Source of the DNA: Chloroflexota bacterium
GTDB lineage: Bacteria; Chloroflexota; Anaerolineae; 4572-78; J111
Direction: 5' to 3'
Length of the DNA stretch: 64,000 bases
NCBI GenBank assembly: GCA_016860845.1
Contig: BOKF01000025.1
Coordinates: 1-64,000 of the forward strand
Below, in pieces: positions 36,536 through 44,872 of the stretch; position 1 is the first letter of the stretch; each line of letters begins with the position of its first letter. The notes under the pieces are model-generated. The model was not told the DNA's origin. It saw nothing but the letters and a program-made list of their open reading frames with translations, and did no database searches. The position numbers and the translations under genes were made by a program.

Positions 36536-37804
36536 TTACGCTTCTGCTTTAGGCGAGGCTGCCGCTTCAGCAGATGTTTCATCCTGGGCGCTTTGGCCAT
36601 TAAGTGAAGCCGTTTCCTTGGCCGAAGGGGAGGATTTGACGCGCGTCCTGGGGCTGTTTTTCTTTTTGCTGCCCTTGATCACGGCCTGGATTTTGGCATC
36701 TTCCTCTTGTTGAGCAGCAAAATATTTACCGGCAAAGTCGGTTTGGCGCTGGCGCAGCGCCAACGGGGCGACCATGCGCAGGTCATCCAGGGTCACCTCC
36801 AGGCGGTCGTCGGCGGCGGCCAAAGCGCGCGCTGCTTCTAACAGGGTCATCTCGGCGCGATGGCTGTCAATTTTTAGCTGCTCAATCCAGCGCAGACCTT
36901 CAGCTTCCACGCCTTCGCCAAAGACCACCTGGGGCAGCCGCTTGCGAGCCTCGACCACTTCAAAGGCCGCCGCATCTGTTTCCGCCGCCCAATCCAGCAC
37001 AAATTTGTAAGGTTTCTCCTTGTAGGCTTTGGCCCGGTGATAAATTTCCAATCGTTCGGCGACATCACTGGCCCCCCGCACCAACACCCGCAAGCCAAAA
37101 CGATCCTGAATTTGCGGGCGCAAATTACCCTCCTCCGGGTTCATCGAACCGACCAGGGTCAAGCGCGAGCGATAGGTGGCGGCCAGCGGTCCCCGGCGAA
37201 CGGTGTACTGGCCCTGGGCAGCGGCATCCAAAATCGCGTCAATAATCATATCGTCCAACAGATTGACTTCATCAATATAGAGCAGATTTTGATCGGCCTG
37301 TGATAAAATGCCCCGTTCCAACAAAACTCGCTGCTGCTCCAAAGCCACCCGCTCGCTGATGCCGCCGACCACGTCATCCAGGCGAGCATTGAGCGGCAGT
37401 TCAACCAGCCGCATTAACTCAGGCGTGGTAATCGGGTCGCCCATGCCCAGTTTTTGGGCGCACTCGCTGCACACCCCGTCTATGCCATAGCGATACAGGT
37501 CTTCCGGCTCGCAGCCGTATTCACACGTGCTGCGCTCGACGACCGGCATTAAATCAACCAGACCGCGCACCGCCGTAGTTTTGGCCGTACCCCGCGCCCC
37601 AATCAACAAGACACCGCCCATCGCCCGGTTGATGAGGGCCAGGATCAGCGCCATCTTCATCTCCGACTGGCCGACAATCGCCAGGAATGGATAGCGCAGA
37701 TTGCCGGCCAGTCCCCGGTCGCGGTCTTTAACCGCTTTCAAAACCGCCGCCGCCGGCCCTTTGGAATAGAGTATTTCTAAGAGTTGTGATCTACGTTTAG
37801 CCAT
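36536..37804 (-). CDS. Magnesium-chelatase subunit I-like AAA+ ATPase
   Basis: 422 residues. It starts MAKRRSQLLEIL. The AAA+ core has Walker A GARGTAKTTAV near residue 90, then an insert with CEYGC and CSEC, a probable zinc site, and the ChlI/BchI-type LPLNARLDDVVGG. Walker B is LLYIDEVNLLDD and sensor 1 is LTLVGSMNPEEGNLRPQIQDRFG. A Lys/Ser/Ala-rich disordered tail (about 375-422) is unusual. ChlI subunits pair with a D/H subunit to insert Mg2+ into porphyrin, but MoxR-like chaperone roles are also known. No partner subunit or tetrapyrrole gene is in the window, so the role is open. Confidence 0.8.
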   Translation of the reverse strand: MAKRRSQLLEILYSKGPAAAVLKAVKDRDRGLAGNLRYPFLAIVGQSEMKMALILALINRAMGGVLLIGARGTAKTTAVRGLVDLMPVVERSTCEYGCEPEDLYRYGIDGVCSECAQKLGMGDPITTPELMRLVELPLNARLDDVVGGISERVALEQQRVLLERGILSQADQNLLYIDEVNLLDDMIIDAILDAAAQGQYTVRRGPLAATYRSRLTLVGSMNPEEGNLRPQIQDRFGLRVLVRGASDVAERLEIYHRAKAYKEKPYKFVLDWAAETDAAAFEVVEARKRLPQVVFGEGVEAEGLRWIEQLKIDSHRAEMTLLEAARALAAADDRLEVTLDDLRMVAPLALRQRQTDFAGKYFAAQQEEDAKIQAVIKGSKKKNSPRTRVKSSPSAKETASLNGQSAQDETSAEAAASPKAEA

Positions 37805-37806
37805 AA

Positions 37807-37886
37807 GGTAGGGAGTAAGGAGTAGGGAGTAGGGAGTAGGGGAGGGAAGAAAAATTCTTACTCCTTACTCCTTACTACCTACTCCC
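37807..37886. repeat. Inverted pair of GGAGTAGGGAGTA-type words
   Basis: Left arm 37807-37840 is a tandem of GGGAGTA/AGGAGTA words and right arm 37855-37886 is its inverse (TACTCC words). GGAGTAAGGAGTA (37812-37824) is perfectly inverse to 37859-37871. It fills the gap between two minus-strand genes. Confidence 0.55.
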
Positions 37887-37887
37887 A

Positions 37888-39021
37888 TTACGGTTTGGGT
37901 GGAATTTTTAGGACTTGCCCGGGCCGCAGGCGGCTGGGGTCGCTCAAAATGTCCGGGTTGGCTTCAAAAATAGCCGGCCATAATTGGGCATCTCCGTACA
38001 ATTGGCGGGCAATCAATGACAGGGTATCACCCGGTTGAACTGTATAGGTTCGCCACGATCCCGGTGGAGGTGCAGGTTGGTCGGATTTGGTTAAAAAGCG
38101 GAGGCCAGTTTCAGCCAATTTATCCAATGTTGTCTGGGCGGCAGGCGGGTCGCCGGCAATGCGCTGGACCAGTTTAGCCCCGCCGACGCGCAGCCGGGCC
38201 AATTGGTCATCGCTAATCGTTTCAGGATTCCCGACCACGGTCACATAGGGCCAGCGCCCGCGCGCCTCGTCAACCGCAAAGCTGACGTCAGGCTGAAATT
38301 TCCAGATATAGGCCATGGCCGCGTTGAAATATTTATCGGTATCAGGCAACAAGAGGACATGCTCCCCAGGAGCCACGGTTGAAGGAATCTCTGGTTCAGG
38401 CTGTGGCTGCGGTTCAGCCTCGTCAGCAGCCCGGAGCGCCGCCCGAATTTGGGCCGGGTCAAGATTGGGACCGGGACAGGTGGTCGCATTGCCGGCCAGC
38501 TCGCGATGGCCCCGCACGTTCTCGACCGGAAGGTTATACTTTCTCCGTAGCTGCTGCAGCAAAGCCAGCAGTGATTCCATTTGGGCCGGGCTGGGGCTGG
38601 TGAAATTGTTGGGGATGGGCTGGGTGCGTCCGGCGTCGTCGCGATAGGTGCGCCCCTGGCTGAACCAGCCAGCCAGGCAGACGGCCAGGTAGTGATTGTT
38701 CCAATACTGGCCCTGTTCCAAGCCTTCGGAATTATCCGGATCGGCAAAACCGGCGTGGTAAGCCGCAATCTTTTCGTCCAGGGCATATTCAATGTCACCG
38801 CTGCCGGTGATGACATAATTGTAACCGCCGTGCGCCCAACCCCGCTGATTTACATGATAATCAAAGAAGGTGTGGGCATTGCCAATCGGCGCACCAGTTG
38901 TTCGATCAGCCGTGGCGGAGTGATGAACGGCAATACCCAGAATTGGGCCGGGGCGCTGCCAGTCCTTATAATTTGCGTAATTTGGCATCTCTGCCCGCAC
39001 ATCTTTGATCTTTAGGTCCAT
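37888..39021 (-). CDS. N-acetylmuramoyl-L-alanine amidase-like (PGRP/Amidase_2) protein with LysM
   Basis: 377 residues. The N-terminal zinc amidase domain (about 1-195) has AVHHSATADRTTG, the conserved Tyr in GGYNYVITGSG and the late zinc site region RGHRELAGNATTCPGPNLDP. A Pro/Glu linker is followed by an uncharacterised domain (about 225-315; a receptor-like fold cannot be told), then a C-terminal LysM (YTVQPGDTLSLIARQLYGD, about 326-375) that would bind peptidoglycan. No signal peptide is visible, so export by lysis, phage-like use or another route is possible. The amidase would cut the bond between MurNAc and the stem peptide. Confidence 0.85.
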   Translation of the reverse strand: MDLKIKDVRAEMPNYANYKDWQRPGPILGIAVHHSATADRTTGAPIGNAHTFFDYHVNQRGWAHGGYNYVITGSGDIEYALDEKIAAYHAGFADPDNSEGLEQGQYWNNHYLAVCLAGWFSQGRTYRDDAGRTQPIPNNFTSPSPAQMESLLALLQQLRRKYNLPVENVRGHRELAGNATTCPGPNLDPAQIRAALRAADEAEPQPQPEPEIPSTVAPGEHVLLLPDTDKYFNAAMAYIWKFQPDVSFAVDEARGRWPYVTVVGNPETISDDQLARLRVGGAKLVQRIAGDPPAAQTTLDKLAETGLRFLTKSDQPAPPPGSWRTYTVQPGDTLSLIARQLYGDAQLWPAIFEANPDILSDPSRLRPGQVLKIPPKP

Positions 39022-39108
39022 AGCTTTTATCCTGGAGGGAAATTTCTACATAATACTATTTTACATAGAATTGGGCCTGGCACAAGCTTCAACAGAGCAG
39101 TCAGCCCA

Positions 39109-39140
39109 AAACAAAAAGGGCTGCCCCCCGGCAACCCTTT
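39109..39140 (-). terminator. Intrinsic terminator of the 37-residue membrane protein gene
   Basis: On the minus strand AAAGGGTTGCC (39140-39130), CCCC-complement loop, GGCAGCCCTTT (39125-39115), then TTTGTTTT. One G-T pair occurs in an 11-bp stem. Confidence 0.7.
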
Positions 39141-39163
39141 CAGCGTTTCAAGCACAAAGTAAA

Positions 39164-39277
39164 TTACTCCCCTTTGCCTCGACTCATCATGCCGAGGGCG
39201 ACAAAAACACCCAACAGGGCAGCAGCACTCAGAGCGATATTGACGATGAGCAGTGTGATGATAAGACCTTCATTCAT
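39164..39277 (-). CDS. 37-residue single-span membrane microprotein
   Basis: The ATG at 39277 has AGGAAGG nine bases upstream, a 37-codon frame and an intrinsic terminator 24 bp after the stop, so it has a complete expression unit. The sequence starts MNEGLIITLLIVNIALSAAA and continues as one long hydrophobic helix (about residues 5-30) ending in a short basic tail (SRGKGE). It is too small for automatic calling. Single-span microproteins often bind larger membrane complexes; no partner can be named here. Its neighbours are the LysM amidase (downstream, same strand) and the E2 gene (divergent). Confidence 0.6.
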   Translation of the reverse strand: MNEGLIITLLIVNIALSAAALLGVFVALGMMSRGKGE

Positions 39278-39310
39278 AACATGTTCCCTTCCTCATTGAA
39301 ATTTATAGAG

Positions 39311-39387
39311 CAGGTTTCACAGGTTGCAAGTTATAAATTGCCGGTTGCGATGACTTTCTGGCCGCTTGCACCTGTTACTTGCAGCAA
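39311..39387. repeat. Inverted pair of CAGGTTGCAAG-type words
   Basis: ACAGGTTGCAAG (39319-39330) and CTTGCACCTGT (39365-39375) are inverse except for one indel, within arms of related words. It occupies the 297-bp spacer between the microprotein and the E2 gene, with a CAGGTTTT/AAAACCTG hairpin at 39459-39475. Confidence 0.35.
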
Positions 39388-39574
39388 CTCCCCCTATTAT
39401 ACGCATCCGGCAACAGGTGTCAATGCCGGGGTATGTCTCAAATTTTGGACAGAGGTAGCAGGTTTTAAAAACCTGTCAGCTCTTTTTAATTGACTTAATC
39501 TGTATCTTTGATTATCATGCCTCGGCGCGCTTTTCCACAGCCAGTTAACTTTAGACTTAGATCGGGATGAATCA

Positions 39575-40879
39575 ATGCAGATTATCATGCCAAAACTGGG
39601 CCTGACCATGACCGAGGGAACCCTGACCCGCTGGCGCAAAGCCGAAGGCGACCCGGTTGAGCCAGGCGAGATTTTGTTTGAATTTGAAAGCGAAAAGTCA
39701 GCGCTGGAGTTTGAGTCCCCCACCGCCGGAATATTGAGTGAAATTTTGGTCGCAGTCGGCCAGACGGTGCCCTGCGGCACGCCTGTCTGCATTGTGGGAG
39801 CGCGAAGCCAACCTGCCCCTGCCATTTCTGCTGCGCCTGCCCTTCAAAAACCAGCCCTCCCTCAAACCACTTCCCCGCTTTCGGTCGAAAACCAGGCCAA
39901 TCGCCTGCCCGCGACCCCTCGGGCCAAAGCCCGCGCTCACGAGCTGCAGGTGGACTTGCACCAACTTCAGGGCAGCGGCCCCGACGGGCGGATTCAACTG
40001 GTTGACGTCGAGCAATGGTGGGCCGGCCAACCTAAAGAAGCGCCTGGGCCCAAGCTGACTCCCGTCGCCCGGCGCATGGCGGCGGAACAGCAGCTTGACC
40101 TGGCTGCGGTGGTCGCCGGTGCGAACTCTGGCCGTATCACCAAAGAGGATGTGGTCCGAGCCTCTCAGGTCACCTCACCGGCGATGGCCGGTGAATTGAT
40201 CCCGTTAAGCCCAACGCGCCAAGTGATTGCTCAACGGCTGAGCCAGAGCGCATTTACCGCGCCGCATGTCACCCTTTTCACCGAGGCGGAGGCGACCTAC
40301 CTGGTTGAAGCCAGGGCACAACTCAATGCCGAATTACCCCCGGAACAAAAGATCGGCTACAATACCCTGCTGGCCGCCATCTGCGCCAAGGTGCTGCGCG
40401 AGCAGCCCCAGTTCAATGCGCTCTTCGACCAGGCGGCCAACGGGATTCGCTTGCAGCCGGAGATCAATATTGCCCTGGCTGTTGACACCGAACGCGGTTT
40501 GACCACCCCGGTGCTGGCCCGGGTGGACACCTTGAGTTTGACGGCGATTCAGCAAAGCTATGCCGCGTTGATCGAACGGGCCGCTGCCGGCCAGTTACGC
40601 CCCGACGACCTGGCCGGAGGCACGTTCACCCTGACCAACCTGGGCGCGTTTGAGGTTGACGGCTTTACCCCGATCATCAATCCGCCTCAAGTGGCTATTT
40701 TGGGGGTCGGGCGGATTGTGGCCAAACCGGTTGTTTTCCAGAACGAGGTAGTCATCCGGCAGATGATGGCCCTCAGCCTCAGTTTCGACCACCGCGCGAT
40801 TGACGGCGCGCCCGCTGCCAAATTTTTACAGCGCCTCAAACAGTTGGTTGAGCGGCCGTTTGCATTAATGCTGTTATAA
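39575..40879 (+). CDS. 2-oxo acid dehydrogenase E2-type dihydrolipoyl acyltransferase
   Basis: 434 residues. The lipoyl domain (1-75) has MPKLGLTMTEGTL and the lipoylation Lys in FESEKSALEFESP. Two peripheral-subunit-binding-like domains follow (ATPRAKARAHELQ, about 110-145; LTPVARRMAAEQQ, about 155-190). The C-terminal catalytic domain (about 205-434) ends with the active-site SFDHRAIDGAPAAKFL. E2 proteins form the core of pyruvate, 2-oxoglutarate or branched-chain dehydrogenase complexes and need E1 and E3, neither of which is in the window. It precedes the molybdenum hydroxylase genes on the same strand with a 98-bp gap, so co-function is possible but unproven. Confidence 0.88.
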   Translation: MQIIMPKLGLTMTEGTLTRWRKAEGDPVEPGEILFEFESEKSALEFESPTAGILSEILVAVGQTVPCGTPVCIVGARSQPAPAISAAPALQKPALPQTTSPLSVENQANRLPATPRAKARAHELQVDLHQLQGSGPDGRIQLVDVEQWWAGQPKEAPGPKLTPVARRMAAEQQLDLAAVVAGANSGRITKEDVVRASQVTSPAMAGELIPLSPTRQVIAQRLSQSAFTAPHVTLFTEAEATYLVEARAQLNAELPPEQKIGYNTLLAAICAKVLREQPQFNALFDQAANGIRLQPEINIALAVDTERGLTTPVLARVDTLSLTAIQQSYAALIERAAAGQLRPDDLAGGTFTLTNLGAFEVDGFTPIINPPQVAILGVGRIVAKPVVFQNEVVIRQMMALSLSFDHRAIDGAPAAKFLQRLKQLVERPFALMLL

Positions 40880-40977
40880 ATTTTTTAATTGCGTATTGCG
40901 TGTTCCGTTAAGATTACGCACCACGAATTCTGCTATTTTGCTACTAAACCATAATTTCTCAGGAAGGATCTCCAACC

Positions 40978-41724
40978 ATGCCCAATATCAAGGCATACCA
41001 TCGTCCGGTGAATCTGGATGAAGCGTTGAGCTTGCTCTCGCGCTCCGGCGTCACGACTGCCGTTGTGGGCGGCGGCACTTATATTACGGCCCATATGAAT
41101 GAACTGGTAGATGAAGTGGTTGATTTGCAGGCGCTCGGGCTGACCGAGGTCAATTACAGCGGCGACCGCCTCACCCTGGGAGCAATGGTTCGCCTGCAAA
41201 CCCTTGTCGAAGACAGCCAGGCCCCGGCTTTGCTGCGCGAGGCCGCTCACCGCGAAGGCCCCAACACCTTCCGCAACGCCGCTACCCTCGGCGGGGTCGT
41301 CGCCGGAGCGAGCAAAGAGAGTGAACTGCTGGCAGCGCTGCTCGTCTTTGAGGCGGAAGTGCAAATCCAATCCAAGCAGGGGACCAAACGTCTGTCCCTG
41401 GCAGATTTCCTGCGCGACGTATCCGCCGCCCTCGCTGGCGGTCTTGTCACTGCCGTTTCCCTGGCGACAACCGGCAAAACGGCCAGCGCCCGCGTGGGCC
41501 GCACCCCCGCCGACCAGCCGATTGTGGCCGCTGCCGCCCGCCTGGCTCCCCATGGAACCCTCTACCTGGCCCTGTGCGGCGTAGCCCAAACGCCGGTCCT
41601 GGTTGATCCCAATAATGTCAAAAATTCTATCAATCCAACCGGCGATTTTCGGGGTTCCAGCGCCTACCGCCGCCAGGTGGCCGCGACCCTGGCCCAACGG
41701 GTCATCAACGAAGTTAACAGCTAA
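40978..41724 (+). CDS. FAD-binding subunit of a molybdenum hydroxylase (CoxM/XDH-FAD-like)
   Basis: 248 residues, shorter than the usual 280-290. The FAD-binding part has AVVGGGTYITAHM (diphosphate loop) and the adenine-side FRNAATLGGVVAGASKESELL. In relatives the Asn/Ser after TLGG and a following Asp-Pro are common and are changed here. The C-terminal CO-dehydrogenase flavoprotein-like domain is abbreviated (about 165-248). In xanthine dehydrogenase and CO dehydrogenase this subunit passes electrons from the Fe-S clusters to NAD or quinone. It lies 99 bp before the Moco subunit gene. Whether FAD is bound is uncertain. Confidence 0.8.
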   Translation: MPNIKAYHRPVNLDEALSLLSRSGVTTAVVGGGTYITAHMNELVDEVVDLQALGLTEVNYSGDRLTLGAMVRLQTLVEDSQAPALLREAAHREGPNTFRNAATLGGVVAGASKESELLAALLVFEAEVQIQSKQGTKRLSLADFLRDVSAALAGGLVTAVSLATTGKTASARVGRTPADQPIVAAAARLAPHGTLYLALCGVAQTPVLVDPNNVKNSINPTGDFRGSSAYRRQVAATLAQRVINEVNS

Positions 41725-41823
41725 CAAGGGTAGCAGCGTAGCAGGGTCGCAGAGTCGCAGAACTTATCTGACTACTGACATCTGACTACTGACTACTGGC
41801 TACTATTTTCGAGGAGAGACACT

Positions 41824-44811
41824 ATGGAAATCAATATAACCATCAACGGGATAAAAAAGAGCTTCACCTGTGCGTCCGGCGACACGTTACTGCGGGTGCT
41901 GCGGCGAGAGGGCTATCAGAGCGTCCGCTTTGGCAGCCATACCGGCGAAACCGGCGCTTCGGCGGTGCTGCTGGACGGCCGCCTGGTTAATACCGACGTC
42001 ATGCTGGCCGCCCAGGCCGACGGCCATACCATCGAGACGGTGGAGGGGCTGTCGCAGGGATTGAACCTGCATCCGATTCAGCAGGCATTCGTCCGCACCG
42101 GGGCCATTCAGTCCGGCTACTCCACTCCGGCCATGATCCTGGCGGCCAAGGCTCTGCTGGAGAAAAATCCTAATCCAACCGAAGCCGAGGTGCGCGATGC
42201 CCTCTCCGGCATCCTCGACCGGGAGACCGGCTACGTGAAGCCCGTCCAGGCGGTGCTAGAAGCCGCGGCCATCCTGCGCGGCGAAGAGCCGACGACCGTG
42301 GAACCCAATGTCGTCACGCCGATTATTTTGCCCGGTCACGATTTTGGCGATTTCTTTGGCAGGGGGGCAGAGGAGCAGGGGAGCGGGAGTGAGGATATTG
42401 GTCCTGAAATGAGTGGGGGAAGTGGACCGCAGGCCAGTGGGGTCGGCACGCAGCGGATTACCCTGCCCAAGTTTGTGGTGGCCCCGGAAGCGCCCGATTT
42501 AAAGGTGGTGGGCAAATCGGAAACTAAAGTGGATGCCGTTAAACTGGTCAAAGGCAATCCCGCCTTTGTGGATGATTTTGAGATGCGCGGCATGCTCTAC
42601 GCCAAGCTGTTGACCAGCCCCCATGCCCACGCCCGCATCCTGGATATTGACGACAGCGAAGCCCGCGCGCTGCCCGGTGTGCATGCCGTGCTGCATTACA
42701 AAAACGTGGCTCGTGTCCGTTATGCCTCCGGCGGCCAATCTTACCCCAATCCCAAGCCCTACGACCAGGTCAGCTTTGATAACAAAGTTCGCCACGTAGG
42801 GGACCGGGTGGCTGCTGTTGCCGCCGAGTCATTGGAGATTGCCGAGGAAGCCATCAAGCGGATCAAAGTGAGCTACCAGGTGCTGCCGGCCGTCTTTGAC
42901 GAGAACGAGGCCATTAAAGAAGGCGCGCCGGTGATCCACGACGAGCCGGATATGGAAGGCGCTTACGACGCCGCACACAATATCAGCCACCATATTCACG
43001 CCGAGGTCGGGGATGTTGAACGGGGCTTGGCCGAGTCGGATCAGGTTTTTGAGCATCACTATTACGTCCACCAGGTGCAGCAGTGCCCCATCGAGCCGCA
43101 CATCGCCATCAGCTACTGGGACCCGGACGAGCGGCTGGTCATCCGCACTTCGACCCAGGTGCCGTTCCACGTGCGGCGCATGGTCGCCCCGCTGCTGGGA
43201 CTGCCGGTCAAGCGTATCCGGGTCATCAAGCCGCGCATCGGCGGCGGCTTTGGGGCCAAGCAGGAGATGTTGATCGAGGATATTGTCGGCCATTTGACCC
43301 TTGCCACCGGCAAGCCGGTCCGGCTGGAGCTGACCCGCGCCGAGGAGTTCATGTCCAGCCGCACCCGGCATCCTCAGACCATCAAGTACAGAAGCGGGAT
43401 CAAAAACGACGGCACGCTGGTCGCTCAGGAGATGACGGTCATCGGCAATACCGGTCCCTACGCCACCCACGGCCTGACCGTGCAGACCGTCACCGGGCTG
43501 CGCGGCCTGAGCACTTACCGCTGCGCCCACAAAAAGTTTGAGTGTAAAGTAGCCTACACCAACATCCCGGTCCCCGGCGCCTATCGCGGCTACGGCGCGC
43601 CGCAGGCTCTCTTTGCCCTGGAGAGCCACATGGAGGAGATCGCCGCCGCCATCGGCATGGATGTCGTCGAGTTCAAGCGCAAGAACTGGGTCGAGGTGGG
43701 CGATACGATGGATATTGCCCCCCAACTGGGTGAAGGTGAGGCCGACGTCTCCTCTATTCCGGTCATCAAGACCAGCGGCCTGAATGAGTGCATGGCCCAG
43801 GGCATGCAGGCCATCAACTGGAATCGCCGCTACGAGCCGGGCTGGAACATGGTCCCCGGCAAGCCGCACCTGCGCCGGGGCCTGGGGATGGCAGTCTGCA
43901 TGCACGGCACGGCTATTCCCGGCCTGGATATGGGCGGGGCCAGCATCAAAATCAACGACGACGGCTCCTTCAACGTGCTGGTCGGCGCAACCGACCTGGG
44001 CACCGGCTCCGATACCGTCCTGGCCCAGATTGCCGCCGAAGTGTTGGGCGTCCGCACTGAGGACATCATTATCTACTCCAGCGATACGGATATGACCCCC
44101 TTCGACACCGGCGCGTACGCTTCCAGCACCACCTACATCTCCGGCTCGGCGGTCAAAAAGGGAGCCGAGCAGGTGCGGGAGCAGATCAAAGAGCGGGTCG
44201 GGTTGATGCTGGGGTTGGACGACTGGAGCGGCGTCACCCTGCGCGACCGGCAAGCTCAAGCCCCGGATGGGCGCTCGGTTTCGCTGGGCGAGGTTGCCCT
44301 ACATTCGCTGCACCAGGACCAGCAGCGGCAAATCATGGCGACCGCTTCCTACGTCTCGCCCGACTCGCCGCCGCCGTTTGCCGGCCAATTTGCCGAAGTC
44401 GAGGTAGACATCGAAACCGGCCAGGTGACGGTCAAAAAGCTGGTCATGGCGGTGGACTGCGGCATGGCCATCAATCCGATCACCGCCAGCGGTCAGGTAG
44501 AAGGGGGCATGACCCAGGCGCTGGGTTACGGCCACTGCGAGGAAATGGTTTACGATGAAAACGGGCGGATGGTCAACCCGGCCCTTGGCCCTTATAAAAT
44601 CTATCGGGCCGACGAAATGCCGGAGGTAGAAGTCATTTTGGTGCAGACCATCGAACCCAGCGGCCCGTTTGGGGCCAAGGCGGTGGCCGAAATCCCCAAG
44701 GATGGCGTCGCGCCGGCCCTGGCCAGCGCCGTCTTTAATGCGACCGGCGCGCGACTGCGCCGCATTCCCTTGACTCCAGAGCGGGTGTGGGCGGCCCTAC
44801 AGGAGAAGTAA
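41824..44811 (+). CDS. Molybdopterin-binding hydroxylase fused to a cysteine-less ferredoxin-like domain
   Basis: 995 residues with GAGGAGA upstream. Residues 1-160 keep the fold signatures of the xanthine-dehydrogenase [2Fe-2S] subunit (VLLDGRLVNT, HPIQQAFVRTGAIQ, KNPNPTEAEVRDALSG, TGYVK). However, all eight cluster ligands are replaced: Ser38, Thr43, Ser46, Asp58, Ser97, Ser100, Asp132, Glu134. After a Gly/Ser-rich linker the Moco domains (about 220-995) have the usual motifs: GGGFGAKQE, GAYRGYGAPQA, VGATDLGTGSDT and GAKAVAEIPKDG with the base Glu. It should hydroxylate an aldehyde- or heterocycle-like substrate, but electron transfer to the FAD subunit by Fe-S clusters is not possible here. 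An LLM oxidoreductase follows. Confidence 0.85.
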   Translation: MEINITINGIKKSFTCASGDTLLRVLRREGYQSVRFGSHTGETGASAVLLDGRLVNTDVMLAAQADGHTIETVEGLSQGLNLHPIQQAFVRTGAIQSGYSTPAMILAAKALLEKNPNPTEAEVRDALSGILDRETGYVKPVQAVLEAAAILRGEEPTTVEPNVVTPIILPGHDFGDFFGRGAEEQGSGSEDIGPEMSGGSGPQASGVGTQRITLPKFVVAPEAPDLKVVGKSETKVDAVKLVKGNPAFVDDFEMRGMLYAKLLTSPHAHARILDIDDSEARALPGVHAVLHYKNVARVRYASGGQSYPNPKPYDQVSFDNKVRHVGDRVAAVAAESLEIAEEAIKRIKVSYQVLPAVFDENEAIKEGAPVIHDEPDMEGAYDAAHNISHHIHAEVGDVERGLAESDQVFEHHYYVHQVQQCPIEPHIAISYWDPDERLVIRTSTQVPFHVRRMVAPLLGLPVKRIRVIKPRIGGGFGAKQEMLIEDIVGHLTLATGKPVRLELTRAEEFMSSRTRHPQTIKYRSGIKNDGTLVAQEMTVIGNTGPYATHGLTVQTVTGLRGLSTYRCAHKKFECKVAYTNIPVPGAYRGYGAPQALFALESHMEEIAAAIGMDVVEFKRKNWVEVGDTMDIAPQLGEGEADVSSIPVIKTSGLNECMAQGMQAINWNRRYEPGWNMVPGKPHLRRGLGMAVCMHGTAIPGLDMGGASIKINDDGSFNVLVGATDLGTGSDTVLAQIAAEVLGVRTEDIIIYSSDTDMTPFDTGAYASSTTYISGSAVKKGAEQVREQIKERVGLMLGLDDWSGVTLRDRQAQAPDGRSVSLGEVALHSLHQDQQRQIMATASYVSPDSPPPFAGQFAEVEVDIETGQVTVKKLVMAVDCGMAINPITASGQVEGGMTQALGYGHCEEMVYDENGRMVNPALGPYKIYRADEMPEVEVILVQTIEPSGPFGAKAVAEIPKDGVAPALASAVFNATGARLRRIPLTPERVWAALQEK

Positions 44812-44822
44812 AAAAGAGATTT

Positions 44823-44851
44823 GGAGTGCAAAAGCAATGCTTTTGCACTCC
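44823..44851. repeat. Perfect 13-bp stem-loop between Moco subunit and LLM genes
   Basis: GGAGTGCAAAAGC (44823-44835), AAT loop, GCTTTTGCACTCC (44839-44851). No T-run follows on the plus strand. It may reduce read-through or stabilise the upstream message. The core AGTGC resembles the hairpins at 9328 and 15660. Confidence 0.5.
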
Positions 44852-44872
44852 GCAAAACTATTGGAGGGATTA

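Noticed and set aside
41725..41805. Direct repeats of TCTGACTACTGAC before the Moco subunit gene
   Set aside because: They resemble the tandem-word repeats, but the two arms are not good inverses, so it was not counted in that family.
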